Shown: positions 38,450-48,711 of the stretch, piece by piece
Numbering within the stretch: position 1 is the first letter of the stretch
Layout of the letters: each line of letters begins with the position of its first letter
Assembly (NCBI GenBank): GCA_031556525.1
Contig: JAVBSS010000040.1
Coordinates: 11,823-75,822, forward strand
DNA from: JAVBSN01 sp031556525
GTDB taxonomy: Bacteria; Bacillota; Clostridia; Lachnospirales; Lachnospiraceae
DNA length: 64,000 nt
Direction: 5' to 3'
The notes under the pieces: model-generated
Told to the model about the DNA's origin: nothing
Database searches by the model: none
The model's input: only the letters and a program-made list of their open reading frames with translations
Position numbers and translations under genes: made by a program

Positions 38450-39778
38450 TTAATATACAATAATAGAATCAGAAGGAATGTGAACTATATTTCCATCAAT
38501 AGCATTTAAGGTAAGTGTTATTCTAGAAGAATTATTTTCGATAAAATTCCATACAGGTATTAGGGTGTAAGAATCTTCTTCATTATCCACAGCTACCCTC
38601 ATAAAATCTAATCTAATAGAAGATATATTTATACGGCTATTAGTAGTAGTATAAGTAGCATCATTACCATATATTGTATTAAATGCTAAATCGGCAATAT
38701 TTATTAAAGAATCGAAGTCCAAAAGAGGAGCAGAATCACTAGTAATATCTATTATATCTACTGGATTGCCATATTCCATAGTAACAATACCGCAATCAAG
38801 TACAGTAAATATTAAACATTCATAATTGTATTCATATTGTGCTATACCATCTTTAGATGTAAACCATGGGCGGAATGAATTGTCACAAGGAGAAATTGGT
38901 GAAAATGCATTAACATTATTTATTGATTTTTCATAATATATTCTATAACCACAGTTACTAGCTTCTATAACGGTATTATTTGTAAGATCATCAGATACAG
39001 GTGATGTATAAGCAGTAGTTAATAAGTCACAATATCTAGAAGCAGCCATATCAGTAATACCTAGGGTATTAACCATATCATTACATAAACGTACAGCATC
39101 ATCGATAGAGTATGAGCATTTATTGTTAGTTTGAATAGATATATCATTAAAACTAGAGGAATTATCAGAAAGGACGGAATAATCTAATTGATCTAAGGTG
39201 TAATTGCCCCAAGCTAGTTGCCCAGAGGCATCAATAGATATTGTTAGATTAGTTGCGTTGCAAAAGGTTTCATCATATTTTTGAAATAGCATTTTACAAG
39301 GAAGGGTATTATAAGTTCCAGCAAGATAACAAGACTCTATATCAACATCAGTATATATGTCAGAAAGCATAGGGTCATGTGAAAAGAGTGCGTCACTTGT
39401 TTGAAGGTCCTCGGTATGGAAGTATTCTATAGCATATGCTCCATATATATCCTCTTTTATAAATTGTATATTATGAAATTCTCCATTATCAAATAAAGAT
39501 GTTGCCATAGTTTCAATATCACTTGACTCTATGTCATGGCGTTTAATGGTTGCAACAGGTAGGGCTGTAGTGTTATTAGATATTACATCAGCATCAATAT
39601 TTACAAAGACTTCTCCATCAGAATTAGTAAAGGTAGTTTCGATGTGAGTGTCAGATATATTACTGTTAGATACATCTTCTTTATCTGTATTGTTTGAATT
39701 AGTATTACATGAAGTAGTAATTAATAATGTAATAAGACTTATTGTAATAGTAGTAGTTTTGAAAATATATTTTCTCAT
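38450..39778 (-). CDS. array member 12, short lipoprotein of unknown function
   Basis: 442 residues, the shortest. Its signal peptide ends ITTSC (Cys24), an acceptable but weaker lipobox. The stretch between FDNGEFHN and CYLAGTYNTLPC is about 40 residues shorter than in members 13-15: the EYSIDELN..SLKDIICTSDK helix and the NY segment are missing. The second half is complete (NCGYRIYYEKSIN, VLDCGIVTMEYGNP, LTLNAIDGNIV). The reading frame is clean, so this is an in-frame loss and not decay. It marks the border of the distal subgroup. Mirror copy at 12401-13729. Confidence 0.9.
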   Translation of the reverse strand: MRKYIFKTTTITISLITLLITTSCNTNSNNTDKEDVSNSNISDTHIETTFTNSDGEVFVNIDADVISNNTTALPVATIKRHDIESSDIETMATSLFDNGEFHNIQFIKEDIYGAYAIEYFHTEDLQTSDALFSHDPMLSDIYTDVDIESCYLAGTYNTLPCKMLFQKYDETFCNATNLTISIDASGQLAWGNYTLDQLDYSVLSDNSSSFNDISIQTNNKCSYSIDDAVRLCNDMVNTLGITDMAASRYCDLLTTAYTSPVSDDLTNNTVIEASNCGYRIYYEKSINNVNAFSPISPCDNSFRPWFTSKDGIAQYEYNYECLIFTVLDCGIVTMEYGNPVDIIDITSDSAPLLDFDSLINIADLAFNTIYGNDATYTTTNSRINISSIRLDFMRVAVDNEEDSYTLIPVWNFIENNSSRITLTLNAIDGNIVHIPSDSIIVY

Positions 39779-39802
39779 AATAGTCTCCTAAAAGTTTGTG
39801 TT

Positions 39803-41221
39803 TTATTCTACGGTTAATCCAGAATATCTATCGATTTTGCTACCGTCAATAGCATTAATAGTTATTATTGGATTAAAGCTATCATCATAATAGAAATCCC
39901 ATACAGGTATTAATGTAAAAGTATCTGTATCTAAGCTATTAGATGATCTAGCTAGTCCGAATTGAATCTTGGTAACATTAAGTGGAGCAGAAGAGGCAGA
40001 TCTATCACTGTAAGTCTCGGCTAGGTATGTATCAGCATAACTTAGTATGGAATCCAGATCCAAAATGGTAACATCTGTAGTGATATCTTCAATAGAAGTA
40101 GGAGCTTGATATTCCATCGATATAATACCCGAATCCATAACAGTAAATATTATATATTCATCACCGTAAAGTGTGTTTGCGTCGGTTACCTCGAAAAGAG
40201 ACGGATTGGCACCGCCAGTTATAAGGGTAGTTAGGTTATAATTAACTGAATTAATAGATTTACCATAATATATCTTATAACCGCAATAACCAGTATCAAT
40301 AGTTTTTCCGTACTGATATCCAGTAGGAGAAGTGTTATAGGCAGTAACAGGGATATTACATATATCCATAGGAGCCATATTGCTAATACCTACTTGTTCT
40401 AATAAGTTATTGCATAGTTCGGTTGCATCATTAACTGAATATACACAGTCATTTTCAATGTTTGGATTGTTAGACACGTAGCAGTCATAGGACATCTCAC
40501 CTATGCTAATAGCATCATATAAATAGGTTTTCCAAACGAATTTATCCATATCGTATAATTCTAATCGAATTATGTGCGGCCAGAAGTTTAACTTACAAGG
40601 CATGCTATTATATAATCCCTCAGTGCAACAACCTTCAAAGGTATATGATTCGTAGCTTACTATAAGTTCCCTGTTTTCATCAAAGTCGAATTGAGCATAG
40701 CGATAGGTTATATCTTCAAATGTAGGCGTAGTGGACAAGTTAGCATCTTCAGGTGCACTATCAATACATTCTGTGAGAGCAACAATATAATATTGGCAGT
40801 TAAGTAATTCTTGATTATAGTAGTCAGAGTCAATTTTATTGTTGTTATATAGATTTTCTAAATCTTCTATCTTTTTGTTCTCATCATCGATAAGGTCAAA
40901 ATATATATCCTTTGTTATTCTAATATCGCCAGTTGTTAGGGAAGAAGAGTACTCGGAGTTATCATAGAGACCATCCGCAATGCGAATAATATCATCATTG
41001 GTAAATTCGTACCTATTTGTAGTAACGACAGCAATGTCATTAGACTCAGAGTAGATAACATCTGAATCTATATTGACTACAATATTACCCTCAGCATTAA
41101 CAATATCCATTGTAATATGTTCTGGCTTGGAATCAGTAGTTGTTATATCTTGTGAATTATTAGAACAACCTACTAATAGTCCTATTGATAATATAAATAT
41201 TGCGGTTAAGTGTTTTTTCAC
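39803..41221 (-). CDS. array member 11, lipoprotein of unknown function (GTG start)
   Basis: 472 residues; GTG start behind AGGGAGGACTTATT, lipobox LLVGC, Cys19. It is the most divergent middle-group member in its central region: the GTYN block is CCTEGLYNSMPC and the W-x-Y block is VWKTYLYDAIS. The second half is standard (DTGYCGYKIYYGKSIN, VMDSGIISMEY, LTLIPVWDFYYDD-like, ITINAIDGSKID). It is the last gene before the distal subgroup. Exported and of unknown function. Mirror copy at 10958-12376. Confidence 0.9.
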   Translation of the reverse strand: MKKHLTAIFILSIGLLVGCSNNSQDITTTDSKPEHITMDIVNAEGNIVVNIDSDVIYSESNDIAVVTTNRYEFTNDDIIRIADGLYDNSEYSSSLTTGDIRITKDIYFDLIDDENKKIEDLENLYNNNKIDSDYYNQELLNCQYYIVALTECIDSAPEDANLSTTPTFEDITYRYAQFDFDENRELIVSYESYTFEGCCTEGLYNSMPCKLNFWPHIIRLELYDMDKFVWKTYLYDAISIGEMSYDCYVSNNPNIENDCVYSVNDATELCNNLLEQVGISNMAPMDICNIPVTAYNTSPTGYQYGKTIDTGYCGYKIYYGKSINSVNYNLTTLITGGANPSLFEVTDANTLYGDEYIIFTVMDSGIISMEYQAPTSIEDITTDVTILDLDSILSYADTYLAETYSDRSASSAPLNVTKIQFGLARSSNSLDTDTFTLIPVWDFYYDDSFNPIITINAIDGSKIDRYSGLTVE

Positions 41222-41246
41222 AATAAGTCCTCCCTAAAAAATATTT

Positions 41247-42734
41247 TTATTTTACAGTCTGGCTAGTAAAGAGATTAATTCTGCTGCCGTCAATAGCGTT
41301 AATGGTTAGTACAGGCGTAGGATATGAGTCGTAGCTACCTAAAGTATTATCCTCATAAAAATCCCACACAGGAACTAGGGTATAAGTAGTATCATCCTGA
41401 ACATTTATAATTCTAGCTAATCCGAATTCAATCTTAGTTATATGAAATGGAGATACTCTAGAACTTCTTTCTTTTTCATCTAGAAATGCATCTAGGAGAT
41501 AAGAATCGGCTAATTCCATTATGGTATCAAATTCTAGGATTGGAGTATTGTTAGAAGTAATATCTTCCACAACGTTAGGATTAAGATAGTGCATTGATAT
41601 AATTCCAGAATCCATAACAGTAAATATAATTGATTCATGACCAGTAATGTTTCGTTCATCAGGAGTTGTCATATAACTAAAGCTGCCAGTTGCATATAAT
41701 GAAAGATTTGTATTTATATTATTAATAGACTTACCGTAGTATATTTTATAACCACAGTATCCGGTATCTATAGCGGCACCGTATTGTATGCCAGTAGTAG
41801 ATATGTTATATGCGCTAACTGAAAGATTTTGTATATCCATTGGTGCCATATCAGATATATTTAGTGAAGCAAGAAACTCATCGCATATATCAATAGCTTG
41901 GCTAGAAGAATAAGTACATTGATTATCTATATCAGGATTGACTGATGCAAAGTTTTTGTACTTATCTCTATCTAGATTAATCTGATTGTAAGTATAATTT
42001 TTCCACGCTAACTCATCTTGCTTATCCATATTTACCCCCATACTTTCATTGTGAATTGTATCTGGAGAAATGTAAAAGTATAGAGTACAAGGTGTATCAT
42101 TATAAGTTCCTTCAAGCTTACAACTTGTATCTGGATTAGTAATATATTCAACTTGTTCATCGCCATTTTCATCTATATAGTAAGATGGATAGGTGTATGA
42201 ATTGTCGGCAATCTCATATACAGGGTCATTGTTTGGTTCCCTAGGCGCTGTAAGAAGTAAATCATTTAATTCGTCAATATAATGCTTCTTATCAAAGTCA
42301 GCCCACCAGTAAGAGTCGTAATCAAGTAATCCATCGTTATATAATTGCTCGGCATCTTGGATAGATAGGTTGGATTTCTCAAGCTCATCATTAAGCATAT
42401 CAATAGAATATTCTTGATAATTTAATTTTTTATAACACTTGGAATTATCAAAAAATGAGTCGGCAAGAGTTTTAATATTTGTGCTATTAAACTCATATTT
42501 TTTAGTAGTAGCAACGGAGTAGTTATCATATTCTATCAATGTGATATCTGCATTTATCTTGGCAATAGTATTGCCGTCACCATTAGTTATTTCCTTTTCT
42601 ATATGTGTTGCACTATCTGTATCTATCTCAGTAATATCATCAGTAGCACTGGTTGAACATCCTGTAAATGTACATAATGAAAGAATAAGAAATGCTCCCA
42701 CAAAATAGTTAGGTTTTAGATGAAATTTCTTCAT
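41247..42734 (-). CDS. array member 10, lipoprotein of unknown function
   Basis: 495 residues; signal peptide ending TFTGC, Cys26. It shares with member 7 the SLCTFTGC signal, KINADIT/TINADVT, YSVAT, the SVNPDI.NQC segment and an insert of about 9 residues containing SYPTP just before LTINAIDGSRIN. That similarity across a distance of two genes points to duplication of a 2-3-gene block and not of single genes. Strong TAGGAGG ribosome site. Mirror copy at 9445-10932. Confidence 0.92.
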   Translation of the reverse strand: MKKFHLKPNYFVGAFLILSLCTFTGCSTSATDDITEIDTDSATHIEKEITNGDGNTIAKINADITLIEYDNYSVATTKKYEFNSTNIKTLADSFFDNSKCYKKLNYQEYSIDMLNDELEKSNLSIQDAEQLYNDGLLDYDSYWWADFDKKHYIDELNDLLLTAPREPNNDPVYEIADNSYTYPSYYIDENGDEQVEYITNPDTSCKLEGTYNDTPCTLYFYISPDTIHNESMGVNMDKQDELAWKNYTYNQINLDRDKYKNFASVNPDIDNQCTYSSSQAIDICDEFLASLNISDMAPMDIQNLSVSAYNISTTGIQYGAAIDTGYCGYKIYYGKSINNINTNLSLYATGSFSYMTTPDERNITGHESIIFTVMDSGIISMHYLNPNVVEDITSNNTPILEFDTIMELADSYLLDAFLDEKERSSRVSPFHITKIEFGLARIINVQDDTTYTLVPVWDFYEDNTLGSYDSYPTPVLTINAIDGSRINLFTSQTVK

Positions 42735-42755
42735 AATATTTTATCCTCCTAATTA

Positions 42756-44204
42756 TTAATTCATGCTTACGCCTGAAAATACATTCATCTGAGTACCATC
42801 AATAGCATTTATAACTAATACAGGTATGAATGAATTGCCGTCGTAGAAAGTCCATACTGGAATCAAAGTAAATTGGTCATCATATATAGTGTTAGCAGTT
42901 CTAGCTAGTCCAAATTGTACTCTAGATACATTAAGGGAACGGTTGCCTAAATTACCTTCAGAATATAGTTCTAATAGGTAGCTATCAGCAAAAGTTAGTA
43001 TAGAATCAAAATCTAAGATAGCAGTATCAGATGATGTAATATTAGTTATCTCCGTCGGGCAGTTGTATACCATAGATATAATGCCAGAGTCCATAACTGT
43101 AAATATAATATATTCTGAACCATATACATTTCCAGCACCTTTATCGTATATAGTTGAGTAGTCACCAGTAGCAATCGTACTTGTTAAGTTAGTGTCAATT
43201 GAATTAACAGTTTTCCCATAATATATCTGATAACCACAGTAACCAGTATCAATAAGAGTGCCATATTGATATCCTGTAGGAGATACATCAAAGGCTTTAA
43301 CAGAAAGATGACTCATATCCATAGGGGACATATTATTTATGCCAAGACTTTTTAACATACCGTCGCATAAGTTTATTGATTGCTCAGTTGAATAAGAGCA
43401 TTCATTTTTTGTATTATTATTAAAAGAAAGAAAATGTCTATCTTCAATTAAACCGAATTCAATTTGGTTATAGGTGTAGTCTTTCCATACAGGGGTATCT
43501 GCAGGATCTACATTTAATTTGAATTTGTTTTCATTATTGAAAAGTAATGTGCAAGTTGAATTATTATAAGTACCAACAAGTTGGCATTTAGTTTCAGTAC
43601 CTTCGTTTGTGACAACAAGGTTGTCGGTATCAGGATTATAAAAATATGAGTCATTCATATCAAAAAAAGGAAATCTTACTTCGTAAAAATCTAGAACTGG
43701 TGTGTCATTCACTTCGCTAGATGCAGAAGTGGCATAGTAGTTAAGTTTGCCAATACGAGAATTACAAGAGTAAAGTTCGTCTATATAACGGTTATAATCA
43801 ATGGATTCATGATTATACAATTCATCAAGATCATTAACAAGTAGATTAGTGCTTTCAATAGCATCAGCTATTTGGTCTAGGGAGTACTCACTATCATCTA
43901 ATAATTTGTGGTATTCAGAATTTCCATATATGCCGTTTGCAAATTGTGCGATATCGTTGCTGTCAAATTGATGTTCGATAATAGTTGCAACAGGAATATC
44001 ATTCGTTGTTGGATATACGACCTCAGCATCTATGTTTGCAATAACGTAGCCTTCTTTGTCGGAAACCTCTCTAGAGATATGTAGGGCATCAGTAGTGCTA
44101 TTGATCTCATTAGTCTCAGCTTCGTTAACAGATGTGGAGCATCCCGAAAATAAGCATAGAGAGCATAGTAGAGTTGTCATCATATAAGTTTTTGTTAGTT
44201 TCAT
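42756..44204 (-). CDS. array member 9, lipoprotein of unknown function
   Basis: 482 residues from the ATG at 44204, behind CCGGAGGATT; lipobox LFSGC, Cys22. The open frame extends upstream into member 8, but that longer version would place the signal peptide 25 residues inside and has no ribosome site. Blocks: NIDAEVVYP, GNSEYHKLL, GTYNNSTC, VWKDYTY, DTGYCGYQIYYGKTVN, VMDSGIISM, VQFGLAR, LIPVWTFYD and VINAIDGTQM (Thr replaces the usual Ser). Mirror copy at 7975-9423. Confidence 0.92.
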   Translation of the reverse strand: MKLTKTYMMTTLLCSLCLFSGCSTSVNEAETNEINSTTDALHISREVSDKEGYVIANIDAEVVYPTTNDIPVATIIEHQFDSNDIAQFANGIYGNSEYHKLLDDSEYSLDQIADAIESTNLLVNDLDELYNHESIDYNRYIDELYSCNSRIGKLNYYATSASSEVNDTPVLDFYEVRFPFFDMNDSYFYNPDTDNLVVTNEGTETKCQLVGTYNNSTCTLLFNNENKFKLNVDPADTPVWKDYTYNQIEFGLIEDRHFLSFNNNTKNECSYSTEQSINLCDGMLKSLGINNMSPMDMSHLSVKAFDVSPTGYQYGTLIDTGYCGYQIYYGKTVNSIDTNLTSTIATGDYSTIYDKGAGNVYGSEYIIFTVMDSGIISMVYNCPTEITNITSSDTAILDFDSILTFADSYLLELYSEGNLGNRSLNVSRVQFGLARTANTIYDDQFTLIPVWTFYDGNSFIPVLVINAIDGTQMNVFSGVSMN

Positions 44205-44226
44205 AAGTAATCCTCCGGATTGTATA

Positions 44227-45663
44227 TTAGTTAGCAACAGCACCTGTAACTCGATTAAGTCTATTTCCGTCAATTGCATTAATTGTTAATACAGAAATAT
44301 ACTCATTATCTGTATAGAAATCCCATACAGGGATTAGTGTAGTGTCAGAATCACTAGAACGACTAGGAACTTCCATTAAGCCTAATTGAATCTGAGTTAT
44401 ATTAAATGTTTCTCTGCAATATCCCGCTGATTCATCATAAGCAATAGGTAAATAGATATCAGCTAAACTTATAATTGTATCTATATCTAATATAGTAGTA
44501 TTAGTAGAAGTGATGTCTTGTATAGTTGATGGATTATAATATGTCATAGATATAATGCCTGCGTCTGTAATAGTAAAATAAAGTCCTTCTAAGCTAGGAA
44601 GATTCTTAAAATCATCATCGTCCATCTTGCTAATTATTGAAGTATATAGGCTACCACCACTGATATACATATTTTGATTAACATTATTAACTGATCTGCC
44701 ATAGTACAATTCGTAACCACAATAGCCAGTATCAATAGGGTCACCATACCGATAACCTCTAGGGGATATTTCGTAAGCATTAAGAGGAGTGTGGCGTATA
44801 TCCATTACGCTCATATCTGATAGTCCTAATTCCTTTATTATGTCATTGCACATATTTATAGCTTGTTCAGTGGAATAAACACATTCATTTTCTATACTAG
44901 AATCAATGGAATTATAGCTATGATAAAGCTCGTCGTAGTTATATTCAACTTCTTTGTTAGTATAGCTTTTCCATACTAGAGTATCAGATGCATCCATTCT
45001 TATGTAAAGACCTGATTTGTCCCAAAACTCTATACTACAAGGCATAGAATTGTAAGTGCCTTCTAGGTTACACACTGTAGATGTAGAAGTGTTAACGTCT
45101 GATATATACTCTATATTATCTTCTTCGTCATAAGAGAAAGTGTAGTAATCTATTGTACGGTCATAAAAATCTAGTATAGTTGAGGTATCAACTTCTGTAG
45201 GCGCATCTTTTAGATGTTCGTTAAGAGATGCTAGTTCATAATTGCAAGTTGAAAGATAGGACATATAATTATTAATATCGATATCATTATCATTATATAA
45301 TTGTTCTATTTCCTCAAGATCTAATTCATATTCTGTAATAGCATCATGTAGTTGTTCAACAGAATATTCACAAGGATCTAATGCCCTATGGTATTCAGAA
45401 TTACCATAGAAAATATTAACCATTTTTTTGATATCCTCACTAGTAAAATCAATCTTTTTAAGAGTAACAACAGGAAGATCTGTAGCGTCGGGATAGATAA
45501 CATCAGCATCTATATTAGCTATAATATATTCCTTGGCATCAGTAACTTCTCTTGTAAGATGCTCTTTAGTTGTATTAGTAGAAGTAATATCTTGTCTATC
45601 CTTAGTACAACCAGATAGAACACATAATAAAATTATTAATCCTATAGTTAATTGTTTTCTCAT
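44227..45663 (-). CDS. array member 8, lipoprotein of unknown function
   Basis: 478 residues; MRKQLTIG signal with lipobox VLSGC, Cys19, very like members 5 and 6. It differs from all others at the VMDSGIISM block, which reads ITDAGIISM, and has a shorter LGLMEV in place of GLARV. The final block is LTINAIDGNRLN. The Asp/Tyr-rich central part (DDEDNIEYISDV-like) is highly acidic. Mirror copy at 6516-7952. Confidence 0.92.
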   Translation of the reverse strand: MRKQLTIGLIILLCVLSGCTKDRQDITSTNTTKEHLTREVTDAKEYIIANIDADVIYPDATDLPVVTLKKIDFTSEDIKKMVNIFYGNSEYHRALDPCEYSVEQLHDAITEYELDLEEIEQLYNDNDIDINNYMSYLSTCNYELASLNEHLKDAPTEVDTSTILDFYDRTIDYYTFSYDEEDNIEYISDVNTSTSTVCNLEGTYNSMPCSIEFWDKSGLYIRMDASDTLVWKSYTNKEVEYNYDELYHSYNSIDSSIENECVYSTEQAINMCNDIIKELGLSDMSVMDIRHTPLNAYEISPRGYRYGDPIDTGYCGYELYYGRSVNNVNQNMYISGGSLYTSIISKMDDDDFKNLPSLEGLYFTITDAGIISMTYYNPSTIQDITSTNTTILDIDTIISLADIYLPIAYDESAGYCRETFNITQIQLGLMEVPSRSSDSDTTLIPVWDFYTDNEYISVLTINAIDGNRLNRVTGAVAN

Positions 45664-45687
45664 AATATTTTCCTTCTCGAAATATAT

Positions 45688-47190
45688 TTATTTTATTGAT
45701 CTACTTGTAAAACTATTTATTCTACTACCATCTATAGCATTAATTGTTAACATAGGAGTAGGATAAGTGTCAGATCCAGCGAATGTATTATCTTCATAAA
45801 ATTCCCACGCAGGAACTAATGAAAAAGTTGAAGCGTTATCTTCATTGACAACTCTAACAAGGCCGAATTCAACCTTAGATATTTTAATAGGTTTGACACG
45901 AGATAATTTGGTTTTTTCATCTAGAGATATATCTAAGAAATATGAATCTGATAAATCCATTATAGTATCAAATTCTAAAATAGGAGTATCTGTAGAAGTT
46001 ACATCTTCCACAACTGTAGGACTATAATATCGCATTGATATAAGACCAGAGTCCATAACTGTTAATATAATTGATTCGTGACCGCTTACAGTTTGAGTAG
46101 CTTCTTCTGCAGACATAGAAAATCCAAAATCACCAGTTGAATATAGTGAAAGGTTGGCTGTTATATCATTAATAGATTTTCCGTAGTATAATTCATAGCC
46201 ACAATATCCACTATCAATAGAAGAACCATAGTGAAAACCACTAGAAGAAGTATTGTATGCGGTAACAGGAAGATTGCAAATATCCATAGGCGCCATATCA
46301 GATATGCCTAAGGATTCAAGAAAATTGTTGCATATATCAATAGCTTGGCTAGTAGAATATTTACATTGATTTTCTATATCAGGGTTAACTGATATAAAGT
46401 TTTTGTATTTAATTAAACCAGTATCTACTTCTTTTAAAGTATAGTTTTTCCATACTATTTGGTCAGTTGAATCTAAATGTATATACATAATATTAGTATT
46501 AATATCAGAATGATCTCCGAATGGGTTAATATCAATACTAAGATAGCATGGGTTACCATTATAGGTGCCTTCTAGGTCACATTCTGTAGTAGTGTAGGTA
46601 TAATCACTAACAGACTCATTACCTTCAGAATCAATACTGTAAGCTTGAGAAATGTGAGTTATGGTAGTAAGTTCACAAATGGGATTATTATCTACTTCTA
46701 GAGGAGCAGAGGATAGTAGAGTAGATAAATCTTCAATATAACTAGCATAATTATAATTAATATATTCGTACGTATCATCATTGATTAATCCATCGTTGTA
46801 CAATTGGTTTGCATCATTAAGGCCTAGATTCCACTTATCAATCTCTGCATTAAGTTGATCAGCAGAATATTCTTCCTCAGTTAATGTTCTATAATATTCA
46901 GAATTGTCAAATAGAGCATCAGCAATTCGTTTGATTTCACTATTAGTAAATTCATATTTACTAATAGTTGCAACACTATAACTATTATACTCTGGAATAG
47001 TTACATCAGCATTTATTGTGGCAATAGTAGTGCCGTCTCCGTTAGTTAATTCAGTTTCTATATGTGATTGATCAGTAGTGTTAATTGTATTATCGTTCTC
47101 TGCATTAGTATTGCAACCAGTAAATGTGCATAAAGAAAGTACAATAAGCCCTCCTATAAGATAATGTTTGTTTAAGTAGTATTTTCTCAT
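45688..47190 (-). CDS. array member 7, lipoprotein of unknown function
   Basis: 500 residues, the longest lipoprotein in the set; lipobox TFTGC, Cys26. Pairs with member 10. Distinct points: TINADVTIPEY replaces the usual IDAD, there is an inserted loop after the GTYN block (NPFGDHSDINTN), and a TYPTP insert before LTINAIDGSRIN. AAAAGGAAGGGG supplies the ribosome site. Mirror copy at 4989-6491. Confidence 0.92.
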   Translation of the reverse strand: MRKYYLNKHYLIGGLIVLSLCTFTGCNTNAENDNTINTTDQSHIETELTNGDGTTIATINADVTIPEYNSYSVATISKYEFTNSEIKRIADALFDNSEYYRTLTEEEYSADQLNAEIDKWNLGLNDANQLYNDGLINDDTYEYINYNYASYIEDLSTLLSSAPLEVDNNPICELTTITHISQAYSIDSEGNESVSDYTYTTTECDLEGTYNGNPCYLSIDINPFGDHSDINTNIMYIHLDSTDQIVWKNYTLKEVDTGLIKYKNFISVNPDIENQCKYSTSQAIDICNNFLESLGISDMAPMDICNLPVTAYNTSSSGFHYGSSIDSGYCGYELYYGKSINDITANLSLYSTGDFGFSMSAEEATQTVSGHESIILTVMDSGLISMRYYSPTVVEDVTSTDTPILEFDTIMDLSDSYFLDISLDEKTKLSRVKPIKISKVEFGLVRVVNEDNASTFSLVPAWEFYEDNTFAGSDTYPTPMLTINAIDGSRINSFTSRSIK

Positions 47191-47217
47191 GGAAATCCCC
47201 TTCCTTTTAATAATATA

Positions 47218-48663
47218 TTATTCTAATACAGTGCCAGTACAAGCATTAAGACTACTACCATCAATAGCATTAATGGTTAGTATAGGATTAAAGTTGCCGT
47301 CCTCATAAAAAGTCCATACTGGTACAAGTGAAAAATCTGAGTTGTCTGTATCGTTGGTAATTCGGGTTAAACCGAATTGAATTCTTGTTATATCAAATTC
47401 ATGTTGATACCCAGTTCCTTTAATGTCCGCATATATATTAGGGAAATATACATCGGCTAGGTTAAGGACGGTATCAAAATCTAGAATAGCAGTATTGGTA
47501 GAAGATATGTCTTCTAAAACGGTTGGAGCTGTATAAGATATAGAAATAATACCACAATCCATAACTACAAAAGTTAGGCTTTCAGGATCAGATACGTTTG
47601 CTAATTCATCTTCAGTTACTCCGTAAAACATATCAACAACACCGTTATAAGTAACCATATTGGTGTTAGCGGAATTAATAGATTTACCGTAAGATATCTC
47701 ATAGCCGCAGTAACCTTTCTCAATATATTCGTCGTATTGATGTCCCATCGAAGAGATTTTATGAGCCTTGACTGGTATATTATATATGTCTAATACTTCC
47801 ATGTTAGATAACTGAAAGTCTGTTACTATGTTGTCGCATAATTCGATAGCTTGATCCTTAGAAAGTATACATTCATTTTCTAGATTTGGATTGTTAGAAT
47901 CATAATATTCGTAGTAATTATCATAAGAGTCATCGAAACTAATTTCTGCATAGGTATAATCTTTCCACACAGGAGTATTATCTGCGTTCATGTTTATATA
48001 AAGATCAGAAGTACTGAAAAATTCTATAATACAAGGCATGGCGTTATAAGTGCCTGTCAAATTGCACTTTTGCATTATATTTGATGATATAAATGTAAAT
48101 TCCTCTGCCATAAATTCTTCATTATATGATGCTGTCCATGTATCTAAGCTAACATCATAAAATTCTAAGGTTGGAGCGGTGTCAACCTCTGTAGGAGCTT
48201 TTGCAAGGTAGTAAGTATATTCACTAATCTGATTTGCATAATCTATAAGGTGATAGTTATAATAATCTGAATTTAAGCCGATTTTGTTTTCGTTATATAA
48301 TTGATTAAGGTCATCTAGCTTTTCGTTATACAAGGTAATTGCTTCATTAAGAGCACTTGCTGAGTACTCGCTAACCTCTGGCAATTTATAGTAGTCGGAA
48401 TCACCGTATATAGTAGTAGCAATTCTTTTAATATCATCATTAGTGAATTCATATGTCTTAAGAGTAGCAACAGGAATATCTTTAATTGATGGATAGATAA
48501 TATCAGCATCTATATTAGCTATAATTTTACCGTCAGCATCAAGAATATTTCTTGTGAGATGTTCGGTATTCGTGCTAGTTGTACCATCTATATTATCAGT
48601 CTTAGTACACCCTGATAGTAGACATAATGAAATTAAGAAACCGATAGTTAATTTTTTTGTCAT
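47218..48663 (-). CDS. array member 6, lipoprotein of unknown function
   Basis: 481 residues; lipobox LLSGC, Cys19. Near-duplicate of member 5 at the N-terminus (LTIG..ISLCLLSGC, NIDADIIYP, TYEFTNDDIKRIATTIYGDSDYY), diverging in the centre. The VMDSG block is VMDCGIISI, with the extra Cys seen in the proximal and distal subgroups. It ends LTINAIDGSSLN. 48 nt separate it from member 5. Mirror copy at 3516-4961. Confidence 0.92.
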   Translation of the reverse strand: MTKKLTIGFLISLCLLSGCTKTDNIDGTTSTNTEHLTRNILDADGKIIANIDADIIYPSIKDIPVATLKTYEFTNDDIKRIATTIYGDSDYYKLPEVSEYSASALNEAITLYNEKLDDLNQLYNENKIGLNSDYYNYHLIDYANQISEYTYYLAKAPTEVDTAPTLEFYDVSLDTWTASYNEEFMAEEFTFISSNIMQKCNLTGTYNAMPCIIEFFSTSDLYINMNADNTPVWKDYTYAEISFDDSYDNYYEYYDSNNPNLENECILSKDQAIELCDNIVTDFQLSNMEVLDIYNIPVKAHKISSMGHQYDEYIEKGYCGYEISYGKSINSANTNMVTYNGVVDMFYGVTEDELANVSDPESLTFVVMDCGIISISYTAPTVLEDISSTNTAILDFDTVLNLADVYFPNIYADIKGTGYQHEFDITRIQFGLTRITNDTDNSDFSLVPVWTFYEDGNFNPILTINAIDGSSLNACTGTVLE

Positions 48664-48711
48664 AATAAACCTCCTGTAAAATATATTGTTAATAATTTGT
48701 GTGATTGAGCA

